DNA of 64,000 nt from an uncultured Eubacteriales bacterium (GCA_900545585.1 UQZR01000002.1:62001-126000), one strand, 5' to 3'. Counted from the first letter of the stretch, positions 22,899 to 31,368 are shown. Notes: generated by a model from the sequence alone, not told the origin. Made by a program: numbers and translations.

Positions 22899-23053
22899 AA
22901 AGCGCCGAAGCGCCGCCTGCGGCGGAAGAAGCGAGGCGGTTTCGAGGAAGTGTCCTGACTGCCGGCCGCGGCAGCGGCTGGGAGCCGGCTGACACGACGG
23001 TGAGCGCCGAGGAGCACGCGAAAAAATCACCACCCAAATGGGTGGTGATTTTT
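22895..23053. repeat. 158-bp repeat, copy 2
   Basis: Second copy of the 22537-22694 unit, joined at its left end to a tRNA-Gly 3' fragment and at its right end to another such fragment. Its terminal hairpin (AAATCACCACCC/GGGTGGTGATTT plus T run) could act as a terminator. Confidence 0.85.
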
Positions 23054-23081
23054 GGAGCGGGCGACGAGGCTCGAACTCGCT
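23053..23081 (-). repeat. 29-bp tRNA-Gly 3'-end fragment
   Basis: Exact copy of the CCA, acceptor strand and T-arm of the intact tRNA-Gly at 23235-23263. The upstream half of a tRNA is absent: the 110 bases beyond it do not fold as a D or anticodon arm, so this is a relic, not a gene. Confidence 0.8.
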
Positions 23082-23193
23082 TCCCGGCATCCCACGAATG
23101 GCTGTCGCCATTCGCAGGAGCCCTGCCTCACCTCTTGATTTGACGCGCTTCGCGCAGGTCGAGGCAGCGAGTTCTCTGGTGCTGCGGCACATT

Positions 23194-23234
23194 CCAAAAA
23201 GAAAACACCATCCTGACGGATGGTGTTTTCTTTT
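23194..23234. terminator. Terminator of tRNA-Gly (copy B of the 58-bp repeat)
   Basis: AAAAAGAAAACACCATCC / GGATGGTGTTTTCTTTTT, a long symmetrical hairpin directly after the tRNA-Gly CCA on the minus strand. An identical copy lies at 22841-22881. Confidence 0.92.
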
Positions 23235-23310
23235 TGGAGCGGGCGACGAGGCTCGAACTCGCTACCTCGACCTTGGCAAGGTCGCGCTCTACCAGATGAG
23301 CTACGCCCGC
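23235..23310 (-). tRNA. tRNA-Gly(GCC)
   Basis: 76 nt with encoded CCA. Acceptor GCGGGCG/CGCCCGC, D-arm AGCTCATCTGGTAGAGC, anticodon stem GACCT/AGGTC with loop TGCCA (anticodon GCC), T-arm GAGTTCGAGCCTC. Confidence 0.96.
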
Positions 23311-23323
23311 AAACGCAAGGTTG

Positions 23324-23352
23324 ATTATAGCGTATAAACGCTGGTTTGTCAA
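23324..23352 (-). promoter_or_regulatory. Consensus promoter of tRNA-Gly
   Basis: Perfect TTGACA, 17 bases, TATAAT on the minus strand, 14 bases before the tRNA. Confidence 0.92.
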
Positions 23353-23396
23353 CCCTGCATTTTTTTGTTTTTTCGTTTTCCGCGGATGTTGTCCGC

Positions 23397-24032
23397 TCAG
23401 TGTACCAGCAGGATCTCCACCAGACCCACACTGTCCCGATTCGGATAGAAGCGCACCAGCCAGTCCGCTCCGCCTGCGGAGCTCTCCACCTCACGGATCA
23501 GCCGCTCGATGTCGGCGGCAGAGCTGTCGGTGCTGCTGAACTGCACCACCAGCTCCGCCAGACCCTCGTCCTGCGCCTGAGCCAGCAGGTCCCGCAGGGC
23601 CGAGGTATTGGTGACGTGGGCGATGCTTGCCATCTGCTGGGCAGTGCAGCGGTAGCTGATGGTGACGGTGATCTCGCTGTAATTGCGGGCGGAGTCGTCC
23701 AGCGTGTATTGCAGGTACTCCACAGCGTAAGAGCCCAGGGGCGTGTCATGCTCCACCTCGCGGCAGGCCATCTCCGCCGCGTCCGTGGCGTCCAGGCCCT
23801 CCCCTCCATAGTACAGGCGGATGGTGCCCTCCTCCGTGTGGTTGCCCACCAGAAGGAGGATGTCGTTCACCAGATCCTGATAGGTGTCGGCCTGCAGCAC
23901 GCCGCGGCCGCTGCCCTCGTAATAGGAGGAGCTGTGGTCCTTGACCTCGTACCACTCCCGCTGGAGAAAGCTGCCGCAGCCCGTCAGGCACAGCAGCACC
24001 GCCAGCAGCAGCGGCAGCGCTCTTTTCTTCAT
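23397..24032 (-). CDS. Lipoprotein of unknown function, topoisomerase operon
   Basis: 211 residues with a lipoprotein signal (LLAVLLCLTGC, Cys19). The mature part is mixed alpha/beta with no motif I recognise; segments such as DTYQDLVNDILLLVGNHTEEGTIRLYY and SEITVTISYRCTAQQ suggest two repeated sub-domains. It starts 23 bases after the topoisomerase A-subunit gene on the minus strand and is very likely the last gene of that operon. Its link to topoisomerase function, if any, is not evident; co-location may be accidental. Confidence 0.8.
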   Translation of the reverse strand: MKKRALPLLLAVLLCLTGCGSFLQREWYEVKDHSSSYYEGSGRGVLQADTYQDLVNDILLLVGNHTEEGTIRLYYGGEGLDATDAAEMACREVEHDTPLGSYAVEYLQYTLDDSARNYSEITVTISYRCTAQQMASIAHVTNTSALRDLLAQAQDEGLAELVVQFSSTDSSAADIERLIREVESSAGGADWLVRFYPNRDSVGLVEILLVH

Positions 24033-24055
24033 GGGATGTCCTCCTTTCCGGCGTT

Positions 24056-26296
24056 TTACAGCAGCTCCAGCTGCTTTTCCTCGCTGTCCTCCGGCCGCAG
24101 CAAGGCGCCGGCGGCGGGGATGGTGCGGGTACGGTAGCGGGCCTGGTTGGTGATGCCGGTGTCGGCCACATTGGCCAGCCGCTCCAGATGGTATTTGGGC
24201 TTGATATTCATGACCTGCACACCCTGGGTGCCGCGGGTGGTCTTGGGCGCCAGCAGTGCCGTGTGTACCAGCAGGGCCCGGGGCTCATTGGTCAGCAGCG
24301 CCAGCTCGCGATCCTCCGTCAGGGGCAGGATCTGTACCAGCGGGAACTTTTCGCAGTAGGCGCCGGTGAGCTTGCGGCGGTTGGAGGTGGTGGCGTAGGC
24401 GCTGAGGCTGACGCGGGCCACGCGGCCGTTCTCAAAGGCGAACAGCAGGCTGCCGCTGTAATCCCCGGGCAGGCACAGGAAGATCACATTCTCCCCTGCA
24501 TCCAGCCCCAGCTTGGCGGGCAGATAGTCGCCCAGCAGCGAGGCTTTCGTCTCGCCGAACTCGCTGGCGCGGGTCTTGTAGACCTGCTGCCTGTCGGTGA
24601 AGAACATCAGCTCCGTGTTGTTGGTGGCCTCGAAGTACTGGCTGGGGCCGTCGCCCTCCTTGTACTTCTGGTCGCCGGACATCCGCAGAGACTGGGGCGT
24701 GATCTTCTTGAAATAGCCCTCGCGGCTGAGGAACAGGTGGACGGGATAGTCCTCCGGCGCGTCCTCCGCCGGCTCCTCCGGCAGCTCGTGGCTGTATACG
24801 ATCTCGGTGCGGCGGGGCACGGCGTACTTCTTCCGCACCTCTGTCAGTTCGTCGATGATGATGCGGCGGACGCGTCCGGGTTTGGCCAGCGTGTCCTCCA
24901 GATCGTCGATCTCATCGGCCAGCGCCGCCGTCTCCTGCACCCGCTTGAGGATGTACTCCTTATTGATATTGCGGAGCTTGATCTCCGCCACGTACTCCGC
25001 CTGCACCTGGTCGATGCCGAAGCCGATCATCAGGTTGGGGATGACCTCGGATTCTTCCTCTGTCTCGCGGATGATCCGGATGGCCTTGTCAATGTCCAGC
25101 AGGATGCGCTTCAGGCCCTGCAGCAGGTGGAGCTTTTCCTTCTTTTTGCTGAGGATATAGTACACGCGGCGCTTGACGCAGTCGGTGCGCCACGCTGTCC
25201 ACTCGGTGAGGATCTCCCCCACCCCCATGACCCGGGGCATACCGGCGATGAGGATGTTGAAGTTGCAGCTCACCGTGTCCTGCAGGGGCGTCAGGCGGAA
25301 CAGCTTGGCCATCAGCTTGTCAGGGTCCACGCCCCGCTTCAGGTCGATGGCCAGCTTCAGGCCGCTGAGGTCCGTCTCGTCCCGCATGTCACTGATCTCC
25401 TTGACCTTGCCGGCCTTCACCAGCTCCGCCACCTTATCCAGAATGACCTCGATGGTGGTGGAATAAGGGATCTCGTAGACCTCGATGACGTTCTCGCTCC
25501 TGTCATAGCGCCAGCGGGCGCGGACCTTCAGGCCGCCGCGTCCCGTGGCGTAGATGCTGCGCAGGTCATCGCCATCGCAGATGATCTGGCCGCCGGTGGG
25601 AAAATCCGGTGCCAGCAGCGTGGAGGCAATGTCGTGGTCAGGATTTTTCAGAAAGGCGATGGTGGTGTCGCACACCTCGCCCAGATTGAAGCCGCAGATC
25701 TGGCTGGCCATGCCCACGGCGATGCCCTGATTGGCGGACACCAGCACGTTGGGATACGTGGTGGGCAGCAGCGACGGCTCCTTCATGGTGTTGTCGTAGT
25801 TGTCCACAAAGTCCACGGCGTCGCAGTCCAGATCCCGGAACAGCTCGGCGCAGATGGGGGCCAGCTTCGCCTCCGTGTAGCGGCTGGCGGCGTAGGCCAT
25901 ATCCCGGGAGTACACCTTGCCGAAGTTGCCCTTGCTGTCCACGAAGGGGTGCAGCAGGGATTCGTTGCCCTTGGCCAGACGCACCATAGTCTCGTAGATG
26001 GCCTGGTCGCCGTGGGGATTCAGGCGCATGGTCTGGCCCACGATGTTGGCGGACTTGGTGCGTCCGCCGGTGAGCAGGCCCATCTTGTACATGGTGTACA
26101 GCAGCTTGCGGTGGGAGGGCTTGAAGCCGTCGATCTCCGGTATGGCGCGGCTGACGATGACCGACATGGCGTAGGGCATATAGTTCTCGTCCAGCGTACG
26201 GGTGATGGGCTGCTCCACCACCGCGCCCCGCAGGCCCATCACGTTGGGGTCGGCGGGACGGTGGACGGTTTTTTCTTCCGTTTTCTTCTTTGCCAT
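24056..26296 (-). CDS. Type IIA topoisomerase A subunit, atypical ParC/GyrA-like
   Basis: 746 residues. It has the winged-helix/tower core with catalytic Tyr140 in AYAASRYTEAKL, the GLLTGGRTKSANIVG and NPHGDQAIYETMVRLA region that forms the DNA gate, a coiled-coil near 395-475, and a C-terminal half with weak beta-propeller-like repeats (about 510-700), shorter than in gyrase and without a clear GyrA box (Q-x6-GxG). That favours topoisomerase IV-like relaxation or decatenation over gyrase supercoiling. Thirteen bases after the B-subunit gene. The standard gyrase pair is presumably elsewhere in the genome. Confidence 0.9.
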   Translation of the reverse strand: MAKKKTEEKTVHRPADPNVMGLRGAVVEQPITRTLDENYMPYAMSVIVSRAIPEIDGFKPSHRKLLYTMYKMGLLTGGRTKSANIVGQTMRLNPHGDQAIYETMVRLAKGNESLLHPFVDSKGNFGKVYSRDMAYAASRYTEAKLAPICAELFRDLDCDAVDFVDNYDNTMKEPSLLPTTYPNVLVSANQGIAVGMASQICGFNLGEVCDTTIAFLKNPDHDIASTLLAPDFPTGGQIICDGDDLRSIYATGRGGLKVRARWRYDRSENVIEVYEIPYSTTIEVILDKVAELVKAGKVKEISDMRDETDLSGLKLAIDLKRGVDPDKLMAKLFRLTPLQDTVSCNFNILIAGMPRVMGVGEILTEWTAWRTDCVKRRVYYILSKKKEKLHLLQGLKRILLDIDKAIRIIRETEEESEVIPNLMIGFGIDQVQAEYVAEIKLRNINKEYILKRVQETAALADEIDDLEDTLAKPGRVRRIIIDELTEVRKKYAVPRRTEIVYSHELPEEPAEDAPEDYPVHLFLSREGYFKKITPQSLRMSGDQKYKEGDGPSQYFEATNNTELMFFTDRQQVYKTRASEFGETKASLLGDYLPAKLGLDAGENVIFLCLPGDYSGSLLFAFENGRVARVSLSAYATTSNRRKLTGAYCEKFPLVQILPLTEDRELALLTNEPRALLVHTALLAPKTTRGTQGVQVMNIKPKYHLERLANVADTGITNQARYRTRTIPAAGALLRPEDSEEKQLELL

Positions 26297-26309
26297 CAGG
26301 GTTCCTTTC

Positions 26310-28310
26310 TCAGCTGACGTCGATCATGTCCAGGTAGCGGCAGCCGTTTTCCGCGATATAGTCCTTGCGGCCGGATAGGTTGTCGCCCAGCAGCAGGTCA
26401 AAGACGCGGGCCGTCTCCTCAGCGTCCTCCGGCAGCACGCGGATGAGCCGCCGTGTCTCGGGGTTCATGGTGGTCATCCACATCATCTCCGGATCGTTTT
26501 CGCCCAGTCCCTTGGAGCGCTGGACGTTTACCTTCTTACCGGACAGCTCCTTGAGGATGTCCGCCTTCTCCCGCTCGGAGTAGGCGAACCACGTCTTTTC
26601 GCCGCCCTTTTCCCTGCAGGTGATCTCAAACAGCGGCGTCTCCGCAATGTAGACGTAGCCCTCCCGGATCAGGGTGGGGCACAGGCGGTACAGCATGGTC
26701 AAAATCAGCGTGCGGATCTGGAAGCCGTCCACATCGCCATCGGTGCAGATGACCACCTTGCTCCACCGCAGGTTGCTCAGGTCGAACTGGTTCAGATCCT
26801 TCACCGCTTTGCCGCTGACCTCCACGCCGCAGCCCAGCACCTTCATCAGGTCGGTAATGACGTCACTTTTGAAGATGCGGGGATAATCGGCCTTCAGACA
26901 GTTCAAAATCTTGCCGCGGACGGGCATCAGGCCCTGGAACTCCGCGTCGCGGCTCTGCTTGCAGGCGCCCAGTGCGGAGTCGCCCTCCACGATGTAGATC
27001 TCCCGGCGCTCCACGTCCTTGGTGCGGCAGTCCACGAATTTCTGGACGCGGTTGGCAATGTCGATCTTCTCCGTCAGCTTTTTCTTCTGGTTGATGCGGG
27101 TGCGCTCCGCCGTTTCGCGGCTGCGCTTGTTGATGAGCACCTGAGCTGCGATCTTCTCCGCCGCCTCCTTGTTCTCAATGAAGTAGATCTCCATGCGGCT
27201 GCGGAGGAATTCGGTCATGGCCTCCTGAATGAACTTGTTGGTGATGGCCTTCTTGGTCTGGTTCTCATAGCTGGTCTGGGTGGAGAAGTTGTTGCTCACC
27301 AAAATGAGGCAGTCCTGTACGTCGGGAAACGTGATCTTCGATTCGCCTCTGGTGTATTTGTTGTTGTCCCGCAGGTATTTATCGATGGCGGACACCATGG
27401 CCGAGCGGGTGGCCTTCTCCGGACTGCCGCCGTGCTCCAGAAAGCTGGAGTTGTGGTAGTGCTCGCATAGGGCCACGCGGTTGGAAAAGCACAGCGCCAC
27501 GCTGAGCTTCACCTTGTACTCCGGCTTGTCCGCGCGGTCGCGGCCACGGCGCTCCGCCTCCCAGAACACCGGCTCTGTCAGGGAGTCCTCCCCCGCCAGC
27601 TCGCGGATATAGTCGGCGATGCCGTTTTCATACAGAAACTCCTGGGTCTCGAACTTCCCGGGGACCGTCTCATTGCGCAGACGGAACGTGACGCCGGCGT
27701 TCACCACAGCCTGCCGCTTCATCACGTCCTGATAGTATTCCAGCGGCACGGCGATGTCGGTAAACACCTCCAGATCCGGCAGCCAGCGAATGGTGGTGCC
27801 GGTCCGCTTTTTATTGGTGGTCAGCTCCGTGCTCTCCAGCTGGCCCACGATCTCGCCCCGCTCGAAGTGGAGGCGATACTCCTTCCCCTCGCGGTACACC
27901 GTGACATCCATATAGCGGGAGGCGTACTGGGTGGCGCAGGAGCCAAGGCCGTTGAGACCCAGAGAGAACTCGTAATTCTCACTGTTCTCGTTGTCGTACT
28001 TGCCGCCGGCGTACAGCTCGCAGAACACCAGCTCCCAGTTGTAGCGCCCCTCCTTCTCGTTCCAGTCCACGGGGCAGCCGCGGCCCATGTCCTCCACCTG
28101 TACCGACCGGTCCAGAAAGCGGGTGACGGTGATGAGCTTTCCGTGGCCCCCGCGGGCCTCGTCAATGGCGTTGGACAGGATCTCAAACACCGCGTGCTCG
28201 CAGCCCTCCAGTCCGTCGGAGCCAAAAATAACACCGGGCCGTTTCCGGACCCGATCCGCGCCCTTGAGACTGGAGATACTCTCGTTGTCGTATACGTTTT
28301 TCTTTGCCAT
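26310..28310 (-). CDS. Type IIA topoisomerase B subunit, atypical ParE/GyrB-like
   Basis: 666 residues. The GHKL ATPase part is recognisable (RKRPGVIFGS, ILSNAIDEA, EDMGRGCPV, the Gly-rich GLNGLGSCA lid), followed by the transducer and a TOPRIM domain. TOPRIM motifs deviate from the usual: EGDSALG replaces EGDSAGG near 438, and TDGDVDG replaces TDADVDG near 518; the three acidic residues are kept. The C-terminal GLGE motif (RSKGLGENDPEMM) is normal. With the A subunit it should form a heterotetrameric DNA-gate enzyme using ATP. Ribosome site GGAGGAATAAT, own promoter 28351-28379. Confidence 0.9.
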   Translation of the reverse strand: MAKKNVYDNESISSLKGADRVRKRPGVIFGSDGLEGCEHAVFEILSNAIDEARGGHGKLITVTRFLDRSVQVEDMGRGCPVDWNEKEGRYNWELVFCELYAGGKYDNENSENYEFSLGLNGLGSCATQYASRYMDVTVYREGKEYRLHFERGEIVGQLESTELTTNKKRTGTTIRWLPDLEVFTDIAVPLEYYQDVMKRQAVVNAGVTFRLRNETVPGKFETQEFLYENGIADYIRELAGEDSLTEPVFWEAERRGRDRADKPEYKVKLSVALCFSNRVALCEHYHNSSFLEHGGSPEKATRSAMVSAIDKYLRDNNKYTRGESKITFPDVQDCLILVSNNFSTQTSYENQTKKAITNKFIQEAMTEFLRSRMEIYFIENKEAAEKIAAQVLINKRSRETAERTRINQKKKLTEKIDIANRVQKFVDCRTKDVERREIYIVEGDSALGACKQSRDAEFQGLMPVRGKILNCLKADYPRIFKSDVITDLMKVLGCGVEVSGKAVKDLNQFDLSNLRWSKVVICTDGDVDGFQIRTLILTMLYRLCPTLIREGYVYIAETPLFEITCREKGGEKTWFAYSEREKADILKELSGKKVNVQRSKGLGENDPEMMWMTTMNPETRRLIRVLPEDAEETARVFDLLLGDNLSGRKDYIAENGCRYLDMIDVS

Positions 28311-28350
28311 ATTATTCCTCCGGCATACACCGAGCCAATCGTTTTCTGTT

Positions 28351-28379
28351 ATTCTACCGTATTTTTCCCGTCAATGCAA
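28351..28379 (-). promoter_or_regulatory. Promoter of the topoisomerase operon
   Basis: TTGCAT, 17 bases, TAGAAT on the minus strand; start about 35 bases before the ATG at 28310. Confidence 0.65.
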
Positions 28380-28498
28380 GTCTCGCCGCCGCGGTATGCG
28401 CCGCACTTCGTCTAAAAGATCCTCCGACCCAAAAAGGTTTACAGATTCCCACAAAAAATAACAGGAGCGCAACTGGGAAAACCCTTGGTGGAAAAAGG

Positions 28499-28528
28499 CT
28501 TTCCACAGTTTCCACATGGTTTTCCACA
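28499..28528. other. Cluster of DnaA-box-like sites in a 400-base non-coding region
   Basis: Three sites in the same direction: CTTTCCACA (28499), GTTTCCACA (28508) and TTTTCCACA (28520). Only the last fits TTWTNCACA exactly; the others have one mismatch. The surrounding 28380-28723 has no gene, is less GC-rich than its flanks and carries further GTTTCCC and TTTTCC runs. Function is unproven. Confidence 0.4.
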
Positions 28529-28723
28529 ACTGTTATGTCAACATAAAACCGGTAAAAAAGTGCGCAAAACCGTGGGATTTACCATAATTGCCGGAGAAAT
28601 CACCATTTTCTGGTTTTCCGGCGGAATGGGTATTGTTTCCCCTGTTTCCCACGGTTTCCCGCACTTTTCGACAGGGCCTCTTTTCCCCACGACATTGGCC
28701 GCAGGAGAATGTGCCGCGGCAAG

Positions 28724-28758
28724 CGAAAGGACCGCCAACAGGCGGTCCTTTCGGAAAA
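28724..28758. terminator. Terminator of pnp
   Basis: CGAAAGGACCGCC stem paired with GGCGGTCCTTTCG across a 4-base loop, 16 bases beyond the pnp stop codon. Confidence 0.85.
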
Positions 28759-28773
28759 ACCGGATAAACGGAC

Positions 28774-30924
28774 TTACTTGATGGGCTCGCCGGCGGCTTC
28801 CTTGGCGGCGATCTCCTTCATGGCGTCCTTGTGGCTCAGGTTCACGCGGCCCTTCTCGTCGATCTCCGTGACCTTGACCCACATCATGTCGCCGATCTTG
28901 CAGGCATCCTCCACCTTCTCGATGCGGTGGTCAGCCAGCTTGGAGATGTGTACCAGACCGTCCTTGCCGGGGGCCAGCTCCACGAAAGCGCCGAAGGTCA
29001 TCAGGCGCACCACGCGGCCGTAGTACAGCTGACCCACCTCGGGCACGAACACGATGTCGTCAATGCACTTCTTGGCGATGGCGCAGCTCTCTGCGTCAGG
29101 GGAGGCGATGTGGATGGTGCCGTCGTCGTCGATGTCGATCTTGGCACCGGACTCGGCCACGATCTTCTGGATGACGGAGCCGCCCTTGCCGATGACGTCG
29201 CGGATCTTATCGGGATCGATGTGCATGGTCAGCATCTTGGGCGCGTACTTGCTCACCTCGGCGCGGGGCTCGGCGATGCAGGGCAGCATCACCTGGTCCA
29301 GGATCTGCACACGGGCGTCGTAGGTGATATCCAGCGCGTTCTTGATGATCTCCATGGTCAGACCGTCATTCTTCAGGTCCATCTGGATGGCGGTGATGCC
29401 CTTCTTGGTGCCGGCCACCTTGAAGTCCATCTCGCCGTGGAAGTCCTCCACGCCCTGGATGTCGATGAAGGTGGTGAAGCTGCCGTCATCGTCCTGGATC
29501 AGGCCGCAGGAGATGCCGGCCACAGGGGCCTTGATGGGCACGCCGGCGTCCATCAGAGCCAGCGTGGAGCCGCAGATGGAGCCCTGAGACGTGGAGCCGT
29601 TGGAGGAAACCACCTCGGACACCACGCGGATGGCGTAGGGGAACTCCTCCACCGGAGGAATGACGGGCAGCAGAGCGCGCTCAGCCAGCGCGCCGTGGCC
29701 GATCTCGCGGCGGCCGGGGCTGCGGGCGGGCTTGGCCTCGCCCACGGAGTAGCCGGGGAAGTTGTAGTGGTGCATGTAGCGCTTCTCCGTCTCCTCCCAG
29801 ATGGTATCCAGCTTCTGGTTGGCGGACAGGGTATCCAGCGTGGCCACGCTCAGCACCTGGGTCTGGCCGCGGGTGAACAGGCCGGAGCCGTGGACACGGG
29901 GCAGCACGCCCACCTCGGCGTCCAGCGGGCGGATCTCGTTCTTCTGGCGGCCGTCCACGCGGTGGCCCTCCAGCAGCCAGGCCTTCACGATCTTCTTCTG
30001 GAACTTGTAGGTGATCTCGTCCAGATACTGATCCATGTTGGGGTAGTCCTCCAGGAACAGCTCGTGCCACTTCTCGATCAGCTGGTTCCAGCGGGCCTCG
30101 CGGACGTTCTTGTCGTCGGTATCCATGGCGGCCTTGGCATCGTCCATGGTGGCGGCCACGATCTTGTCGAACAGCTCCTGATCGAAGTCGGCGTGGGGAT
30201 AGTCGAACTTGGGCTTGCCGATCTCGGACACCATCTGATTGATGAGGGCGATCTGCTTCTGGTTCTCCTCGTGAGCGGAGCGGATGGCCTCGAACATGAC
30301 ATCGTTGGGTACCTCGTTGGCGCCGGCCTCGATCATGACCACCTTCTTGGCGGTGGACACCACGGTGACGTCCAGATCGCTGACCTTACGCTGCTCGGCG
30401 TCGGGGTTAAAGACCAGCTTGCCGTCCACCAGACCCACCTTCAGGGCGGCCACAGGGCCGTTCCAGGGGATGTCGGAGATAGCCAGGGCGGCGGAGGTGC
30501 CGATGAGGGCGGCGATCTCCGGCGAGCAGTCGTGATCCACCGCCATGACGGTACACATCACGGACACATCGTTGCGGAAGTCGTAGGGGAACAGGGGACG
30601 GATGGGGCGGTCGATGACGCGGCTGGTCAGGATGCCCTTCTCCCCGGGACGGCCCTCGCGGCGGTTGAAGCTGCCGGGGATGCGGCCCACGGAGTACATC
30701 TTCTCCTCAAAGTCCACGCTCAGGGGGAAGAAGTCGATACCGTCACGGGGACGGGGCGCGGCGGTGACGCAGCACAGCACGCGGGTATCGCCGTAGCCCA
30801 CCATGACGGCGGCGTTGGCCAGCTCGGCCAGCTTGCCCACCTCCAGCGTGAGGGGACGGCCTGCCAGATCCATGGTGTACTTGTGATAGTGGGGGAATTG
30901 ACGCTTGGTGATGATCGTTGACAT
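28774..30924 (-). CDS. pnp: Polynucleotide phosphorylase
   Basis: 716 residues, full length. Two RNase PH-like domains (about 10-145 and 325-460) separated by the all-helical domain, then a KH domain (about 570-625, with IRDVIGKGGSVIQKI) and an S1 domain (about 635-705, GQLYYGRVVRLMTFGAFVEL). It degrades RNA 3'-to-5' with phosphate and can add tails; a trimeric cytoplasmic enzyme. The start ATG has AAAAAAGGAGAAATGTC upstream. It follows rpsO in the conserved rpsO-pnp order with a long hairpin between the two, which suggests control by RNA processing. Confidence 0.97.
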   Translation of the reverse strand: MSTIITKRQFPHYHKYTMDLAGRPLTLEVGKLAELANAAVMVGYGDTRVLCCVTAAPRPRDGIDFFPLSVDFEEKMYSVGRIPGSFNRREGRPGEKGILTSRVIDRPIRPLFPYDFRNDVSVMCTVMAVDHDCSPEIAALIGTSAALAISDIPWNGPVAALKVGLVDGKLVFNPDAEQRKVSDLDVTVVSTAKKVVMIEAGANEVPNDVMFEAIRSAHEENQKQIALINQMVSEIGKPKFDYPHADFDQELFDKIVAATMDDAKAAMDTDDKNVREARWNQLIEKWHELFLEDYPNMDQYLDEITYKFQKKIVKAWLLEGHRVDGRQKNEIRPLDAEVGVLPRVHGSGLFTRGQTQVLSVATLDTLSANQKLDTIWEETEKRYMHHYNFPGYSVGEAKPARSPGRREIGHGALAERALLPVIPPVEEFPYAIRVVSEVVSSNGSTSQGSICGSTLALMDAGVPIKAPVAGISCGLIQDDDGSFTTFIDIQGVEDFHGEMDFKVAGTKKGITAIQMDLKNDGLTMEIIKNALDITYDARVQILDQVMLPCIAEPRAEVSKYAPKMLTMHIDPDKIRDVIGKGGSVIQKIVAESGAKIDIDDDGTIHIASPDAESCAIAKKCIDDIVFVPEVGQLYYGRVVRLMTFGAFVELAPGKDGLVHISKLADHRIEKVEDACKIGDMMWVKVTEIDEKGRVNLSHKDAMKEIAAKEAAGEPIK

Positions 30925-30975
30925 GACATTTCTCCTTTTTTGTGAATTAGCATCCTGTACCGCGATCCGTCGCCG

Positions 30976-31030
30976 TTAGCACTTGAAAATGCCCCGAAGC
31001 CGCCGGTTTCGACGCATTTTCAACTGCTAA
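30976..31030 (-). promoter_or_regulatory. 55-nt hairpin in the rpsO-pnp spacer, candidate pnp control element
   Basis: TTAGCA-C-TTGAAAATGC pairs with GCATTTTCAA-C-TGCTAA, and a CGAA-G-CC inner stem continues inward. Total length is 55 bases with only a few bulges. In E. coli a similar stem in the pnp leader is cut by RNase III as the first step of autoregulation; that parallel is inference. Confidence 0.6.
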
Positions 31031-31065
31031 GGGTGAGGATACAGACTGGTACAGAATGTGAAAGA

Positions 31066-31093
31066 AGGGTGATGCGCGCACGCACATCACCCT
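31066..31093 (-). terminator. Terminator of rpsO
   Basis: AGGGTGATG stem paired with CATCACCCT around alternating GC, eight bases after the rpsO stop; the tail on the minus strand is TCTTTC, so it is probably leaky and lets some transcription into pnp. Confidence 0.75.
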
Positions 31094-31101
31094 GTTTCAA
31101 C

Positions 31102-31368
31102 TTACTTACGCAGACCCAGCTTGGCGATCAGGGCACGATAACGCTCGATGTCCTTCTTGGCCAGATAGTCCAGCAGACGGCGGCGCTTACCGATCATCAT
31201 CTGCATACCGCGGCGGCTGTGGAAGTCGTGGGGATGCACCTTCAGGTGAGCGGTCAGCTGGTTGATGCGCTCGGTCAGGATAGCGACCTGCACTTCGGGG
31301 GAGCCGGTGTCGGTCTCGTGGGTACGGTTGGCCTCGATGATGGAGGTCTTCTGGTCTTTCAGCATCAT
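31102..31368 (-). CDS. rpsO: Ribosomal protein S15
   Basis: 88 residues, normal length, with family motifs HETDTGSPEVQVA (21-33), LTAHLKVHPHDFHSRRG and RRLLDYLAKKD. It binds 16S rRNA in the platform of the small subunit. Two adjacent ATG codons are possible starts (31368 and 31365); AAAGGTGG lies ten bases before the first. A leader of about 100 bases with a GCGAC-TAT-GTCGC hairpin precedes it, where S15 autoregulatory structures occur in other Firmicutes. Confidence 0.97.
   Translation of the reverse strand: MMLKDQKTSIIEANRTHETDTGSPEVQVAILTERINQLTAHLKVHPHDFHSRRGMQMMIGKRRRLLDYLAKKDIERYRALIAKLGLRK

Noticed and set aside
22537..23143. Several small open frames inside the repeat field
   Set aside because: They exist in both repeat copies on both strands, have no ribosome sites, and cross hairpins and tRNA fragments.
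23053..23190. Second tRNA gene next to tRNA-Gly
   Set aside because: Only the 3' end is tRNA-like; no D-arm, anticodon arm or 5' acceptor strand can be formed upstream.
20400..23400. Integrated prophage or element between the tRNA genes
   Set aside because: A repressor and small helix-turn-helix genes are present, but no integrase, portal, terminase or relaxase is seen; at most a remnant.
24188..26317. 709-codon open frame opposite the topoisomerase A gene
   Set aside because: Shadow of a GC-rich gene; His/Gln/Gly/Val-rich text with no motif, while the minus strand reads a complete topoisomerase subunit. The same applies to 28831-30921, 48211-50769 and 60136-62826.
28380..28723. Chromosomal replication origin
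   Set aside because: Only one box fits the DnaA consensus, and neither dnaA, dnaN nor gidA/rpmH neighbours are present; kept only as a DnaA-like cluster.
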